Part shown: positions 24,562-31,865 of the stretch, piece by piece | Layout: each line of letters starts with the position of its first letter | Numbering within the stretch: position 1 is the first letter of the stretch | Assembly (NCBI GenBank): GCA_028875345.1 | Contig: JAPPEG010000090.1 | Span: forward strand, 1-36,134 | Source of the DNA: Gemmatimonadota bacterium | GTDB lineage: Bacteria > Latescibacterota > UBA2968 > UBA8231 | Length of the DNA stretch: 36,134 nt | Reading direction: 5' to 3' | The notes under the pieces: model-generated | What the model saw: the letters and a program-made list of their open reading frames with translations, nothing else | What the model was told of the DNA's origin: nothing | Database searches by the model: none | Translations under genes and position numbers: made by a program

Positions 24562-25908
24562 GTGTTCGAGAAAATCCTCATTGCCGATCGCGGCGAAATC
24601 GCGCTGCGCGTCATCCGCGCCTGCAAGGAAATGGGCATCGCGACGGTGGCTGTCCACTCCCAAGCCGACACCCGCTCCTTGCACGTATCTTTTGCCGACG
24701 AAGATGTCTGCGTCGGGCCAGCCGCCGGCAAGGACAGCTACCGCAACATCGTCAATATTATCAGCGCGGCCGAATTGACCAACGCCGACGCGATCCACCC
24801 CGGCTATGGCCCCTTGGCCGAAAACGCCGACTTCTCCGAAATCTGCGCCGATTGCGGCATCCAGTTCATCGGCCCGCCAACTGCGGCCATCCGCAAAATG
24901 GGCGACAAGGCCGTCGCTCGCCACACCATGCTGGAGGCCGGTGTGCCCGTCGTGCCAGGCAGCGAGGGCGCGCTCCACTCGCTAGACGACGCCCGTCAAT
25001 GGGCGGAAAAGATCGGCTTCCCGCTGCGTCTCAAGGCCTCGGCTGGTGGCGGTGGGCGCGGGATGCGAGTCGTCCGCGCAATGGATGAATTGGAGGAAGC
25101 CTATCAGATGGCGCGCCGCGAAGCGCGGACCGCCTTTACCAGCGACGCCGTGTACATGGAGCGCTCCATCGAAGAGGCGCGCCACATCGAAATCCAAGTT
25201 CTCGGCGACCAGCACGGCAACCTCGTCCACCTCAGCGAGCGCGAGTGCTCCATTCAGCGACGGCACCAAAAGCTCTTGGAAGAAAGCCCCTCGCCCATAG
25301 TTGACCCCGACTTGCGCCAGCGGCTTGGCGCGGCCGCCCTCGCCGGCGCGGCCGCGGTCGGCTACTACAGCGCGGGCACCATTGAACTCCTCGTCGATTC
25401 AGACCACAACTTCTACTTCATGGAGATGAATACCCGCATCCAAGTCGAACATCCGGTTACTGAGATGGTCACCGGCATTGATTTAGTCAGGGAACAGATT
25501 CGCATCGCGGCCGGCGAGTCCCTCCGCTTTAGCCAAGAAGACATCCAACTCACAGGGCACGCCATTGAATGCCGGATCAACGCCGAAGATCCCGCGCGCA
25601 ACTTCATCCCCTCTTCGGGCATCATCGAAGCTCTCCACCTGCCGGGCGGCCCCGGCGTCCGCATCGACAGCCACATCTACCAAGGCTACGAGATTCCTCC
25701 TTACTACGACTCCCTACTGGCCAAAATCATCGCCTACGGCTCCGACCGCCAAAGTGCCATAGCGCGGATGCGTCGCATCTTAGGCGAATGCACAATAGAA
25801 GGCGTGGCCACCACCTTGCCCTTTCACCGAACCCTACTCACCGAACCCGACTTTATCGCCGGGCAATTCGACACCAACTACGTAGCCAACTCAAAGTGGT
25901 CGTCTTAA
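24562..25908 (+). CDS. accC: Biotin carboxylase subunit of acetyl-CoA carboxylase
   Basis: 448 aa, full length. ATP-dependent carboxylation of AccB-biotin. The GTG start (24562) lies six bases after accB. Domains in order: N-terminal [26 protein letters not shown], then the ATP-grasp with [17 protein letters not shown] (158-174) as glycine-rich loop, [13 protein letters not shown]-like segment ([17 protein letters not shown], 227-243), and [14 protein letters not shown] (288-301) with the metal-binding Glu and Asn and the active-site Arg R292. Lys K158 is conserved. One oddity: the usual HPGYGFL reads HPGYGPL (79-85). No accA or accD lies in the window, so the carboxyltransferase is elsewhere. 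Confidence 0.96.
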   Translation: MFEKILIADRGEIALRVIRACKEMGIATVAVHSQADTRSLHVSFADEDVCVGPAAGKDSYRNIVNIISAAELTNADAIHPGYGPLAENADFSEICADCGIQFIGPPTAAIRKMGDKAVARHTMLEAGVPVVPGSEGALHSLDDARQWAEKIGFPLRLKASAGGGGRGMRVVRAMDELEEAYQMARREARTAFTSDAVYMERSIEEARHIEIQVLGDQHGNLVHLSERECSIQRRHQKLLEESPSPIVDPDLRQRLGAAALAGAAAVGYYSAGTIELLVDSDHNFYFMEMNTRIQVEHPVTEMVTGIDLVREQIRIAAGESLRFSQEDIQLTGHAIECRINAEDPARNFIPSSGIIEALHLPGGPGVRIDSHIYQGYEIPPYYDSLLAKIIAYGSDRQSAIARMRRILGECTIEGVATTLPFHRTLLTEPDFIAGQFDTNYVANSKWSS

Positions 25909-25927
25909 GCAAGCACGAGAGGCAATT

Positions 25928-26320
25928 ATGAGCCAGACCCAGATCCCCGAACGCTTTATCTATTCGGAAAGCCACGAATGGCTTCAGCTAGAAAGCGACA
26001 TCGCCACTATCGGCATTACGGATTTCGCGCAAACCGAGTTGGGCGACATCGTATTCGCTGAGTTGCCCGAGGTGGGCGAGCACCTCGAACGAGGTGAGAC
26101 CTTTGGCACGCTTGAGGCGGTTAAGACCGTCGCCGACCTGATCGCTCCGGCTTCCGGCGAGGTGCTAGAAGTCAACGACAGCCTCGCCGAAGAAGCCGAA
26201 CAAATCAACGAAGACCCGTACGGCGGTGGCTGGCTGCTCAAGATCCGCATCGACGACTCTACGGACTTGGAGAACTTGCTCAGCGCCCAAGACTACGCCG
26301 ACCTGATCGCCAACCACTGA
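25928..26320 (+). CDS. gcvH: Glycine cleavage system H protein
   Basis: 130 aa, normal length. Lipoyl carrier that shuttles the aminomethyl group between the P, T and L proteins. The lipoyl domain shows FIYSESHEWLQLESDIATIGITDFAQTELGDIVFAELPEVGEHL-type strands, followed by FGTLEAVKTVADLIAPASGEV (59-79); K66 in the EAVK motif is the lipoylated Lys. The final CGGGW-like stretch reads PYGGGWLLKI. GAGG lies just before the ATG. gcvT, gcvP and lpd are not adjacent; the gene is instead the last of the acc run (20 bases after accC), which is unusual. Confidence 0.93.
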   Translation: MSQTQIPERFIYSESHEWLQLESDIATIGITDFAQTELGDIVFAELPEVGEHLERGETFGTLEAVKTVADLIAPASGEVLEVNDSLAEEAEQINEDPYGGGWLLKIRIDDSTDLENLLSAQDYADLIANH

Positions 26321-26374
26321 CCTTGCATCTGTTCACTATAAATGCGCTTTTTATAAGGAATGCACATTGTATCA

Positions 26375-26405
26375 TTGGGAAACTGGATAATTAATCCAAT
26401 CCCAA
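26375..26405 (+). other. Two-part hairpin between gcvH and the HNH gene
   Basis: TTGGGA (26375-26380) pairs with TCCCAA (26400-26405), and inside it TGGAT (26384-26388) pairs with ATCCA (26394-26398), leaving a five-base loop and a small asymmetric bulge. No T-run follows, so it is not a classical terminator; it lies in an AT-rich 132-base gap with few other signals. Possible RNA structure or protein site. Confidence 0.4.
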
Positions 26406-26408
26406 GGG

Positions 26409-26436
26409 TTGGAACATGCCAAAAGTAGCTTAAATT
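26409..26436 (+). promoter_or_regulatory. Weak candidate promoter of the HNH-scpAB operon
   Basis: TTGGAA (26409-26414) and TAAATT (26431-26436) are 16 bases apart. Transcription would begin about ten bases before the GTG at 26453, giving an almost leaderless message with no Shine-Dalgarno sequence. Confidence 0.3.
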
Positions 26437-26452
26437 TAATTAGCTCTACGCC

Positions 26453-26968
26453 GTGGATAGACTCTTGCTGGAAAGAACCGTACTGGTCCTCAATCAAAAC
26501 TACGAGCCTCTAAGCATATGCAGCGTGCGCCGGGCCTTACTGCTGATTTTGCGCGGCAAGGCCGAAGCTGTCGAAAAAATGAACGAGGTGATTCACTCGG
26601 TCTCCCAAGAGTATCCGGTACCCAGCGTCGTCCGCCTCGGGCGCTACATCCGCGCGCCGCGCCGACGAGTCGTGCTCTCCAAGCGCAACATCCTCAAGCG
26701 CGACAATCACCAATGCCAGTACTGCGGCAGCAAAGAAGGCAAGCTAACGGTCGATCACATTGTGCCGCGCACCAAAGGAGGCCAAGGAACTTGGGAAAAC
26801 CTCGTCTGCGCCTGCGCCCTGTGCAACAACAAGAAAGGCGAACACCGGCCCGAGCAGGTCGGACTCATACTGCGCAGCAAACCCAAGCGCCCCAATAACG
26901 TGAGCTTCATCCGCAATTTCGTCGGCATCGACGATCAGCGCTGGAAACCGTATCTTTTTATCGACTAA
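26453..26968 (+). CDS. HNH endonuclease-family protein
   Basis: 171 aa. The GTG start (26453) follows an in-frame TAG at 26441-26443. The N-terminal half (VLVLNQNYEPLSICSVRRALLLIL) is the well-conserved part of this widespread single-copy family. The nuclease half has a zinc-binding pair CQYCG (residues 84-88), the catalytic LTVDHIVPRTKGG, ENLVCACALCNNKKG with the second Cys pair, and H in KKGEH. The family is broadly conserved outside mobile elements, so a housekeeping DNA-processing role is likelier than restriction. The stop lies 13 bases before scpA. There is no visible Shine-Dalgarno sequence. Confidence 0.88.
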   Translation: MDRLLLERTVLVLNQNYEPLSICSVRRALLLILRGKAEAVEKMNEVIHSVSQEYPVPSVVRLGRYIRAPRRRVVLSKRNILKRDNHQCQYCGSKEGKLTVDHIVPRTKGGQGTWENLVCACALCNNKKGEHRPEQVGLILRSKPKRPNNVSFIRNFVGIDDQRWKPYLFID

Positions 26969-26981
26969 GGCAGGCGCTCTC

Positions 26982-27743
26982 ATGGAACGCGACGCAATCG
27001 AACAGGAAGAAACGGCTCTCTACGAGGTCAAGCTCGACGTCTTTGAAGGTCCGATGGACTTGTTGCTCTATCTGATCCGCAAAGACGAGTTGGATATCTA
27101 CGACATTCCTATCGCCCACATCACCACCCAGTACTTGGGCTTCTTGCAACACATCCACCAACTCGACATCGAACAGGCCAGCGACTTCATCCTCATGGCC
27201 GCCACCCTGCTGCGGATCAAGTCGCAGATGATGCTGCCCCGCGAGGAACTCGGTCTCGACGGCGACGGCGAAGAAGACCCACAGGCCGAGTTGATCCGCC
27301 GCCTGCTAGAGTACCAGCAGTTTAAGGACATTGCCGACTGGCTGGGTGTGCGCAAAGACGAGCGACGCGACGTGTACCTGCGCCGCCAAGGGCCGGGCGA
27401 CAGCGTCGAGGAGTCAGCCCAGCTCCAGCCCGTATCGCTCTTCGACCTATTGGTCGTGTACAAGCATGTGCTCGATACAGTGCCCGAAAACTTGGTCCAC
27501 CAAATCGTCGAAGAAGAAGTCTCAGTCGCCGAGTGCATTGACTACCTGCTGGCAGTGCTCGAGCGCAACTCGCGCATCAACTTCATGGACTTGCTCCAAG
27601 GCCGCGATCGCCAAGCCCTAATCGCCACCTTCGTCGGGATCCTAGAACTACTCAAGACGCAGCGCGTCCGCGTGCAGCAGGCGCGGCCCTTCGACGAGAT
27701 CTGGATCGAGCAATCGCCACCCCAACCGACCGCAGCACCGTGA
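26982..27743 (+). CDS. scpA: Segregation and condensation protein A (kleisin)
   Basis: 253 aa. Bridges the two heads of the SMC dimer and binds ScpB. Family-defining N-terminal run YEVKLDVFEGPMDLLLYLIRKDELDIYDIPIAHIT with DFILMAATLLRIKSQMMLP (about 70-88). The C-terminal SVAECIDYLLAVLERNSRINFMDLLQGRDRQALIATFVGILELLK is the winged helix. TGA at 27741-27743 overlaps the GTG of scpB (GTGA). The order scpA-scpB is conserved in bacteria. smc itself is not in the window. Confidence 0.95.
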   Translation: MERDAIEQEETALYEVKLDVFEGPMDLLLYLIRKDELDIYDIPIAHITTQYLGFLQHIHQLDIEQASDFILMAATLLRIKSQMMLPREELGLDGDGEEDPQAELIRRLLEYQQFKDIADWLGVRKDERRDVYLRRQGPGDSVEESAQLQPVSLFDLLVVYKHVLDTVPENLVHQIVEEEVSVAECIDYLLAVLERNSRINFMDLLQGRDRQALIATFVGILELLKTQRVRVQQARPFDEIWIEQSPPQPTAAP

Positions 27744-28396
27744 GCCGTGAACCCACAGTGGCCTCGCGCGACGTCAATCCTGCGCAGGCTCGGGCGATCA
27801 TTGAGGCCATCCTGCTGACGGCGACCGAGCCGGTAACTCCGGGTCGCCTCGTCGATCTGCTCGCCGGGTACAACGGCCGCGATATCCGCGAGGCCATCGA
27901 CGCGCTCAACACCCAGTACGAAGCGGCCGGGCACGGGATCGAAGTCGTTGAATTGGCCGGCGGCTATCAACTCGCCTCGCGCCAAGAACACGGGCCTTGG
28001 CTGCGCAAGTACCACAAGACCTCGCGCCAAGTGCGCCTCACGCCGGCGGGCCTCGAAGTTCTCGCCATCGTCGCCTTCAAGCAGCCGGTCACTCGCGTCG
28101 AGATCGACAACATCCGTGGCGTTAGCTCGGCCAGCGTGTTGCAAACGCTGATGGAACTCAACATGGTCCGCCTCGCTGGCCGCTCCGAGGGCATTGGCAA
28201 GCCCATGCTCTTTGGCACGACCCGAGAATTTTTGCTCCACTTTGGGCTGCGAGGGCTGGGCGAGCTGCCCAAGCCCAAGGAATTAGCAGAGCTGCTTGCC
28301 GAGGGCCAGCAGCCGACTGCCGCCCGTCAACTCGCCTCCGAGCTAGACGAGTTGCAAAAGCAGACAGAGGAAGGGAGCGACGATGAACGCTCCTGA
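27740..28396 (+). CDS. scpB: Segregation and condensation protein B
   Basis: 218 aa. Partner of ScpA in the SMC condensin. Two winged-helix domains are seen: ARAIIEAILLTATEPVTPGRLVDLL (about 17-41) with GGYQLASRQEHGPWL, and LTPAGLEVLAIVAFKQPVTRVEIDNIRGVSS followed by LMELNMVRLAGRSEGIGKPMLFGTTREFLLHFGL. The final stretch is Glu/Gln-rich. GTG start overlaps the scpA stop, and the end overlaps the pseudouridine synthase gene by 14 bases. Confidence 0.94.
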   Translation: MSREPTVASRDVNPAQARAIIEAILLTATEPVTPGRLVDLLAGYNGRDIREAIDALNTQYEAAGHGIEVVELAGGYQLASRQEHGPWLRKYHKTSRQVRLTPAGLEVLAIVAFKQPVTRVEIDNIRGVSSASVLQTLMELNMVRLAGRSEGIGKPMLFGTTREFLLHFGLRGLGELPKPKELAELLAEGQQPTAARQLASELDELQKQTEEGSDDERS

Positions 28397-29132
28397 GCCG
28401 CAAATGCGCCTCAATCGCTTCTTGGCTCGCTGTGGAGTAGCCTCGCGCCGCCACAGCGATGCGCTGATACAAAGCGGCGCAGTGCGCGTCAACGGCGAAG
28501 TAGTAGCCGAGCCGGGCCGAGTGGTCGCAGTAAGTGCCGATCAGGTCGAGTGCCGAGGCCGGGTCCTCACCCTGCCCGGCCAGTACGAATACGTGCTTTT
28601 GCACAAGCCGGCTGGATATCTGGTCACCCGCACCGACCCACGCGACCGGCCCACGGTCTTCGACCTTTTGCCCGACCTCCACCCAGGCACCGTGCCCGTA
28701 GGTCGTCTCGACCTCGACACCACCGGGCTTTTGCTGCTGACCGACGACGGTGCCCTCGGCCATCGGCTGCTGCACCCGCGCTTCGTCATCGCCAAGCGCT
28801 ATGAGGCCATCGTCAGCGGCGACCCGCACGAGGACCAACTCGACCGGCTGCGAGCCGGCATCGCACTCGGCGACGGCCCCACAGCACCGGCCCAGGTCCA
28901 AGTCGAGGAGCGCTGGAGCAGCGGTTGGCATAAGCGGGCGCGGCTGAGCCTGTGCATTCACGAGGGACGCAAGCGCCAAGTCCGCCGCATGCTCCGCGCT
29001 GTCGGCTATCCGGTGCGGCAATTGACGCGGGTTGAATTTGCCGGGCTAACCCTCGGCCCGCTCGTCGCCGGCCAGTATCGCCGACTTAGCCCCGGGGAAG
29101 TTCGCCGTCTCAAAGCCGAGGTCGGCTTGTGA
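28383..29132 (+). CDS. RluB/RsuA-family pseudouridine synthase
   Basis: 249 aa. Isomerises a uridine in rRNA (23S for RluB, 16S for RsuA). An N-terminal S4 RNA-binding domain (MRLNRFLARCGVASRRHSDALIQSGAVRVNG, 8-38) is followed by the catalytic domain with VLLHKPAGYLVTRTDPRDRPTVFDLL and VGRLDLDTTGLLLLTDDG (106-123), where D110 of the RLD motif is the nucleophile. The later GRKRQVRRMLRAVGYPVRQLTRVEFAGLTL is typical of RluB/RluE/RluF. Position between scpB and cmk matches other bacteria, where it is usually called rluB. It overlaps cmk by GTGA. Confidence 0.93.
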   Translation: MNAPEPQMRLNRFLARCGVASRRHSDALIQSGAVRVNGEVVAEPGRVVAVSADQVECRGRVLTLPGQYEYVLLHKPAGYLVTRTDPRDRPTVFDLLPDLHPGTVPVGRLDLDTTGLLLLTDDGALGHRLLHPRFVIAKRYEAIVSGDPHEDQLDRLRAGIALGDGPTAPAQVQVEERWSSGWHKRARLSLCIHEGRKRQVRRMLRAVGYPVRQLTRVEFAGLTLGPLVAGQYRRLSPGEVRRLKAEVGL

Positions 29133-29800
29133 AGCCGCGCGGGCTAATCATTGCCATCGACGGCACCATCGGCTCCGGCAAGACGACCACGGCGCGGCGA
29201 GTGGCCGAGCGGCTGGGCTATCGCCACCTCGACACCGGAGCCATGTACCGAGCCGTGGCCTTAGCGGCGACTCGTCGCGGGGTGGAACCCGAGGACGAGG
29301 ACGCGCTGGAGGACCTATTGGCGACCTCGACCATAGACTTGGACTCCGGCCGAGGGCGCGTCCTGCTCGACGGGCAGGATATAAGCGAAGCCATTCGTCA
29401 GCCCGACATTACCCGCCGGGCGGGCGCGTACGCAAACGTACCCTTGGTGCGCCACTTCCTAGTCGCTCAGCAGCAGCGGTTAGGTCAGGAGGGCGGCGTA
29501 GTCGCCGAAGGACGCGACATAGCCTCGGTGGTCTTTCCCGCCGCCGAACTAAAAATCGCCTTGGTGGCCGACCTCGATAATCGCACCCGGCGACGGCATC
29601 GGGAATTGACTACCAAAGGAGTATGCATCACATTGGAACAGGTCCGGTCCGACATTCAGACTCGGGACCGGGAAGACGCCGAGCGCGACTACGGAGGTAC
29701 GAGCGCAACAGACGAGATCGTCGAAATCGACACGACTCGCATGAATTTGGCAGATCAAGTCGATTGCGTCGTCGCATTGGCCCGCCAACGCGGTGCCTAA
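29129..29800 (+). CDS. cmk: Cytidylate kinase
   Basis: 223 aa. Phosphorylates CMP/dCMP with ATP. P-loop AIDGTIGSGKTTTARRV (9-25), LDTGAMYRAVAL (34-45, CMP binding), VAEGRDIASVVFP (124-136), and the lid RDREDAERDYGG. GTG start (29129) overlaps the rluB stop as GTGA. The gene is followed by the rpsA leader, and cmk-rpsA is the order in E. coli. Confidence 0.95.
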   Translation: MKPRGLIIAIDGTIGSGKTTTARRVAERLGYRHLDTGAMYRAVALAATRRGVEPEDEDALEDLLATSTIDLDSGRGRVLLDGQDISEAIRQPDITRRAGAYANVPLVRHFLVAQQQRLGQEGGVVAEGRDIASVVFPAAELKIALVADLDNRTRRRHRELTTKGVCITLEQVRSDIQTRDREDAERDYGGTSATDEIVEIDTTRMNLADQVDCVVALARQRGA

Positions 29801-29802
29801 CG

Positions 29803-29870
29803 CTGGCGCGGAGAGACCGCGCCAGTATCACATCAAGCGAAGTGCGCGCTTCGCTTTAACCTTTTTAAGG
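29803..29870 (+). promoter_or_regulatory. Structured leader of rpsA: three tandem hairpins, the last covering the Shine-Dalgarno sequence
   Basis: The 81-base gap between cmk and rpsA holds three inverted repeats. Hairpin 1: CTGGCGCGG (29803-29811) and CCGCGCCAG (29817-29825), perfect 9 bp, loop AGAGA. Hairpin 2: AAGCGAAG (29835-29842) and CTTCGCTT (29849-29856), perfect 8 bp. Hairpin 3: CCTT (29860-29863) and AAGG (29867-29870), 4 bp, which would hide the AAGGA Shine-Dalgarno sequence. In E. coli the rpsA leader also folds into three hairpins and S1 represses its own translation; that parallel is inference here. No T-run follows hairpin 1, so it is not a classical terminator. Confidence 0.55.
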
Positions 29871-29881
29871 ATCTGCGCAAC

Positions 29882-31774
29882 ATGATCGAGGAAACCACAG
29901 TAACAGCAGAGCAACAAGAAGCTCCTGTGTACGGCAACGTCAGTGTCGAAGAGCTGGAAAAGCCCGAGTACGACCAAGCCCAATACGACGAACTTATGGC
30001 CCTCTACGAGGAGAGCATCTCCGGCATCAAAGAGGGCCAAATCGTCAAGGGCACAGTCGTCTCCATCGGCCCCAGTGAAGTGATGGTCGATATCGGCTTC
30101 AAGTCCGAAGGCGCGGTGCCGATCAAGGAATTTTCATCCCCCGAGTCCATTGAGCAAGGCCAAGAAATCGAGGTCTTCTTAGAGGACGTCGAAGACCAAG
30201 AGGGCCAAGTCGTGCTCTCCAAGCAGAAGGCCGATTTCATGCGGGTCTGGGATTTGATCAAGGAGGCCCACGACACCGGCGACACCGTCGAAGGCCGGCT
30301 GATGCGGCGCATCAAGGGCGGCATCGTCGTCAACCTCTTTGGTGTCGAGGCCTTTCTGCCCGGCTCTCAGATCGACATCCGCCAAGTCAAGAACTTCGAC
30401 CAGTTCATCGGCCACGAATTTCCCTTCAAGATCATCAAACTCAACAAAGCCCGGCGCAACATCGTCGTCTCGCGCCGCGCCGTGCTAGAAGAAGAGCGCG
30501 CGCGGATGCGCGAGGAGATCGTCAAGGTGTTGGAGGAAGGCCAAATCCGCGAGGGCGTCGTCAAGAACATCACTGACTTCGGCGCTTTCATCGACTTGGG
30601 CGGCGTCGATGGTCTCCTCCACATCACCGACATGTCGTGGGGGCGCGTCAACCACCCCTCGGAATTGGTCTCCATCGGCGACCGCATCAAGGTCAAGGTG
30701 CTCAGCTACGACCGCAAGCGCGAGCGCATCTCCTTGGGGCTGAAGCAACTAACGGCCCATCCGTGGGAGAACATCGAGAATAAGTACCCGATTGAAAGCC
30801 AAGTGCGCGGCAAGGTCGTCTCCATCACCGACTACGGGGCCTTCGTCGAGTTGGAGGAAGGTATTGAGGGCCTAGTCCACATCTCTGAGATGTCCTGGAC
30901 CCAACACGTGCGCCATCCTTCCAAGCTGGTCAACATCGGCGACATCGTCGAGGTGAAAGTGCTCAAGATCGACAGCGAGAACCAGAAGATCTCCCTCGGG
31001 ATGAAGCAAACGGAGGACGATCCGTGGGATACCCTCGACACCAAGTATCCTCCTGGCACCAAGATCGAGGGCACGGTATGCAGCCTGACCAACTTCGGGG
31101 CCTTCGTCGAGTTGGAAGAAAACATCGACGGGCTGGTCCACATTTCGGATATGTCTTGGACCAAGCGCATTCGCCAAGCCAGCGAAATGTTCAAAAAGGG
31201 CGACGTGATTCCCGTGGTCGTCACCGAAATCGACATCAAGCGCCGTCGCATCTCGCTCAGCCACAAGGATGCCTTTGAAAACCCCTGGCCTCGCTTTGCC
31301 GAGCAATACGCCGTAGGCATCGAGGTGCGGGGCGCAATCTCGCGGCTCCTCGAGCGCGGCGTGGTCGTCTCGCTCGTTGACGAAGTCGATGGGTTCGTGC
31401 CACTATCGCATTTGGCCATCGACGGATTGCAAACCCCGCGTCAGAGCTTTGCCGAAGAGCAGGAACTCCCGCTAGAGGTCATCGAGTTCGACAAGAACCA
31501 GAAAAAGATCGTCCTCAGCGTGCGCGAGTACTTCAAGGACAAGGACCAAGCCGAGTACGAAGCCTACTTAGCCGAGCATCCCGTCCAAGAAGTCGCCGCC
31601 GAGGAGGCCGCTGCCGACAAGGACGACGAGATGGAGAGCTGGGGCGACGTCCACGATGAGGAGCAAGACGACGAGCAAGGTGTCGAGCAAGGTGTCGAGC
31701 AAGACGATGAGCAAGACACCGAGCAAGACACCGAGCAAGACACCGAGCAAGACACCGAGCAAGACAAGTCATAA
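29882..31774 (+). CDS. rpsA: Ribosomal protein S1
   Basis: 630 aa. Six S1 (OB-fold) repeats are visible: GQIVKGTVVSIGPSEVMVDIG (from about 52), GDTVEGRLMRRIKGGIVVNL, GQIREGVVKNITDFGAFIDL, ESQVRGKVVSITDYGAFVEL, GTKIEGTVCSLTNFGAFVEL and GIEVRGAISRLLERGVVVSL. The third to fifth carry the canonical HI(T/S)(D/E)MSW core. S1 helps mRNA bind the 30S subunit. The C-terminus is not an S1 domain but an acidic tail (about residues 560-630) made of a repeated EQDT-type tetrapeptide; see the repeat feature. AAGGA (29867-29871) lies ten bases before the ATG, inside the structured leader. The gene ends at an intrinsic terminator. Confidence 0.96.
   Translation: MIEETTVTAEQQEAPVYGNVSVEELEKPEYDQAQYDELMALYEESISGIKEGQIVKGTVVSIGPSEVMVDIGFKSEGAVPIKEFSSPESIEQGQEIEVFLEDVEDQEGQVVLSKQKADFMRVWDLIKEAHDTGDTVEGRLMRRIKGGIVVNLFGVEAFLPGSQIDIRQVKNFDQFIGHEFPFKIIKLNKARRNIVVSRRAVLEEERARMREEIVKVLEEGQIREGVVKNITDFGAFIDLGGVDGLLHITDMSWGRVNHPSELVSIGDRIKVKVLSYDRKRERISLGLKQLTAHPWENIENKYPIESQVRGKVVSITDYGAFVELEEGIEGLVHISEMSWTQHVRHPSKLVNIGDIVEVKVLKIDSENQKISLGMKQTEDDPWDTLDTKYPPGTKIEGTVCSLTNFGAFVELEENIDGLVHISDMSWTKRIRQASEMFKKGDVIPVVVTEIDIKRRRISLSHKDAFENPWPRFAEQYAVGIEVRGAISRLLERGVVVSLVDEVDGFVPLSHLAIDGLQTPRQSFAEEQELPLEVIEFDKNQKKIVLSVREYFKDKDQAEYEAYLAEHPVQEVAAEEAAADKDDEMESWGDVHDEEQDDEQGVEQGVEQDDEQDTEQDTEQDTEQDTEQDKS
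31661..31768 (+). repeat. Nine 12-bp tandem repeats encoding the acidic S1 tail
   Basis: Nine in-phase units begin GAGCAAG: unit 1 (31661) encodes EQDD, units 2-3 EQGV, unit 4 EQDD, units 5-8 (31709-31756) are identical GAGCAAGACACC (EQDT) and unit 9 EQDK. Because the unit is a multiple of three, copy-number change would keep the frame and vary the tail length. Confidence 0.95.
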
Positions 31775-31794
31775 GCTCCGCAGCAACAACCAAG

Positions 31795-31835
31795 CGCGGT
31801 GGGACGAACAATCGTTCCACCGCGTTTTTATTTTT
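31795..31835 (+). terminator. Rho-independent terminator of rpsA
   Basis: Arms 31795-31807 and 31812-31824 form a 13-bp stem (one G-T wobble, GC-rich outer half CGCGGTGG/CCACCGCG) with loop ACAA. TTTTTATTTTT (31825-31835) follows directly. Confidence 0.93.
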
Positions 31836-31865
31836 GCCCACCCCAATCCCTAACCCACCCAAACT

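Noticed and set aside
26337-26355. TATAAA/TTTATA inverted repeat after gcvH as terminator
   Set aside because: All-AT six-base arms and no T-run; expected by chance in an AT-rich gap.
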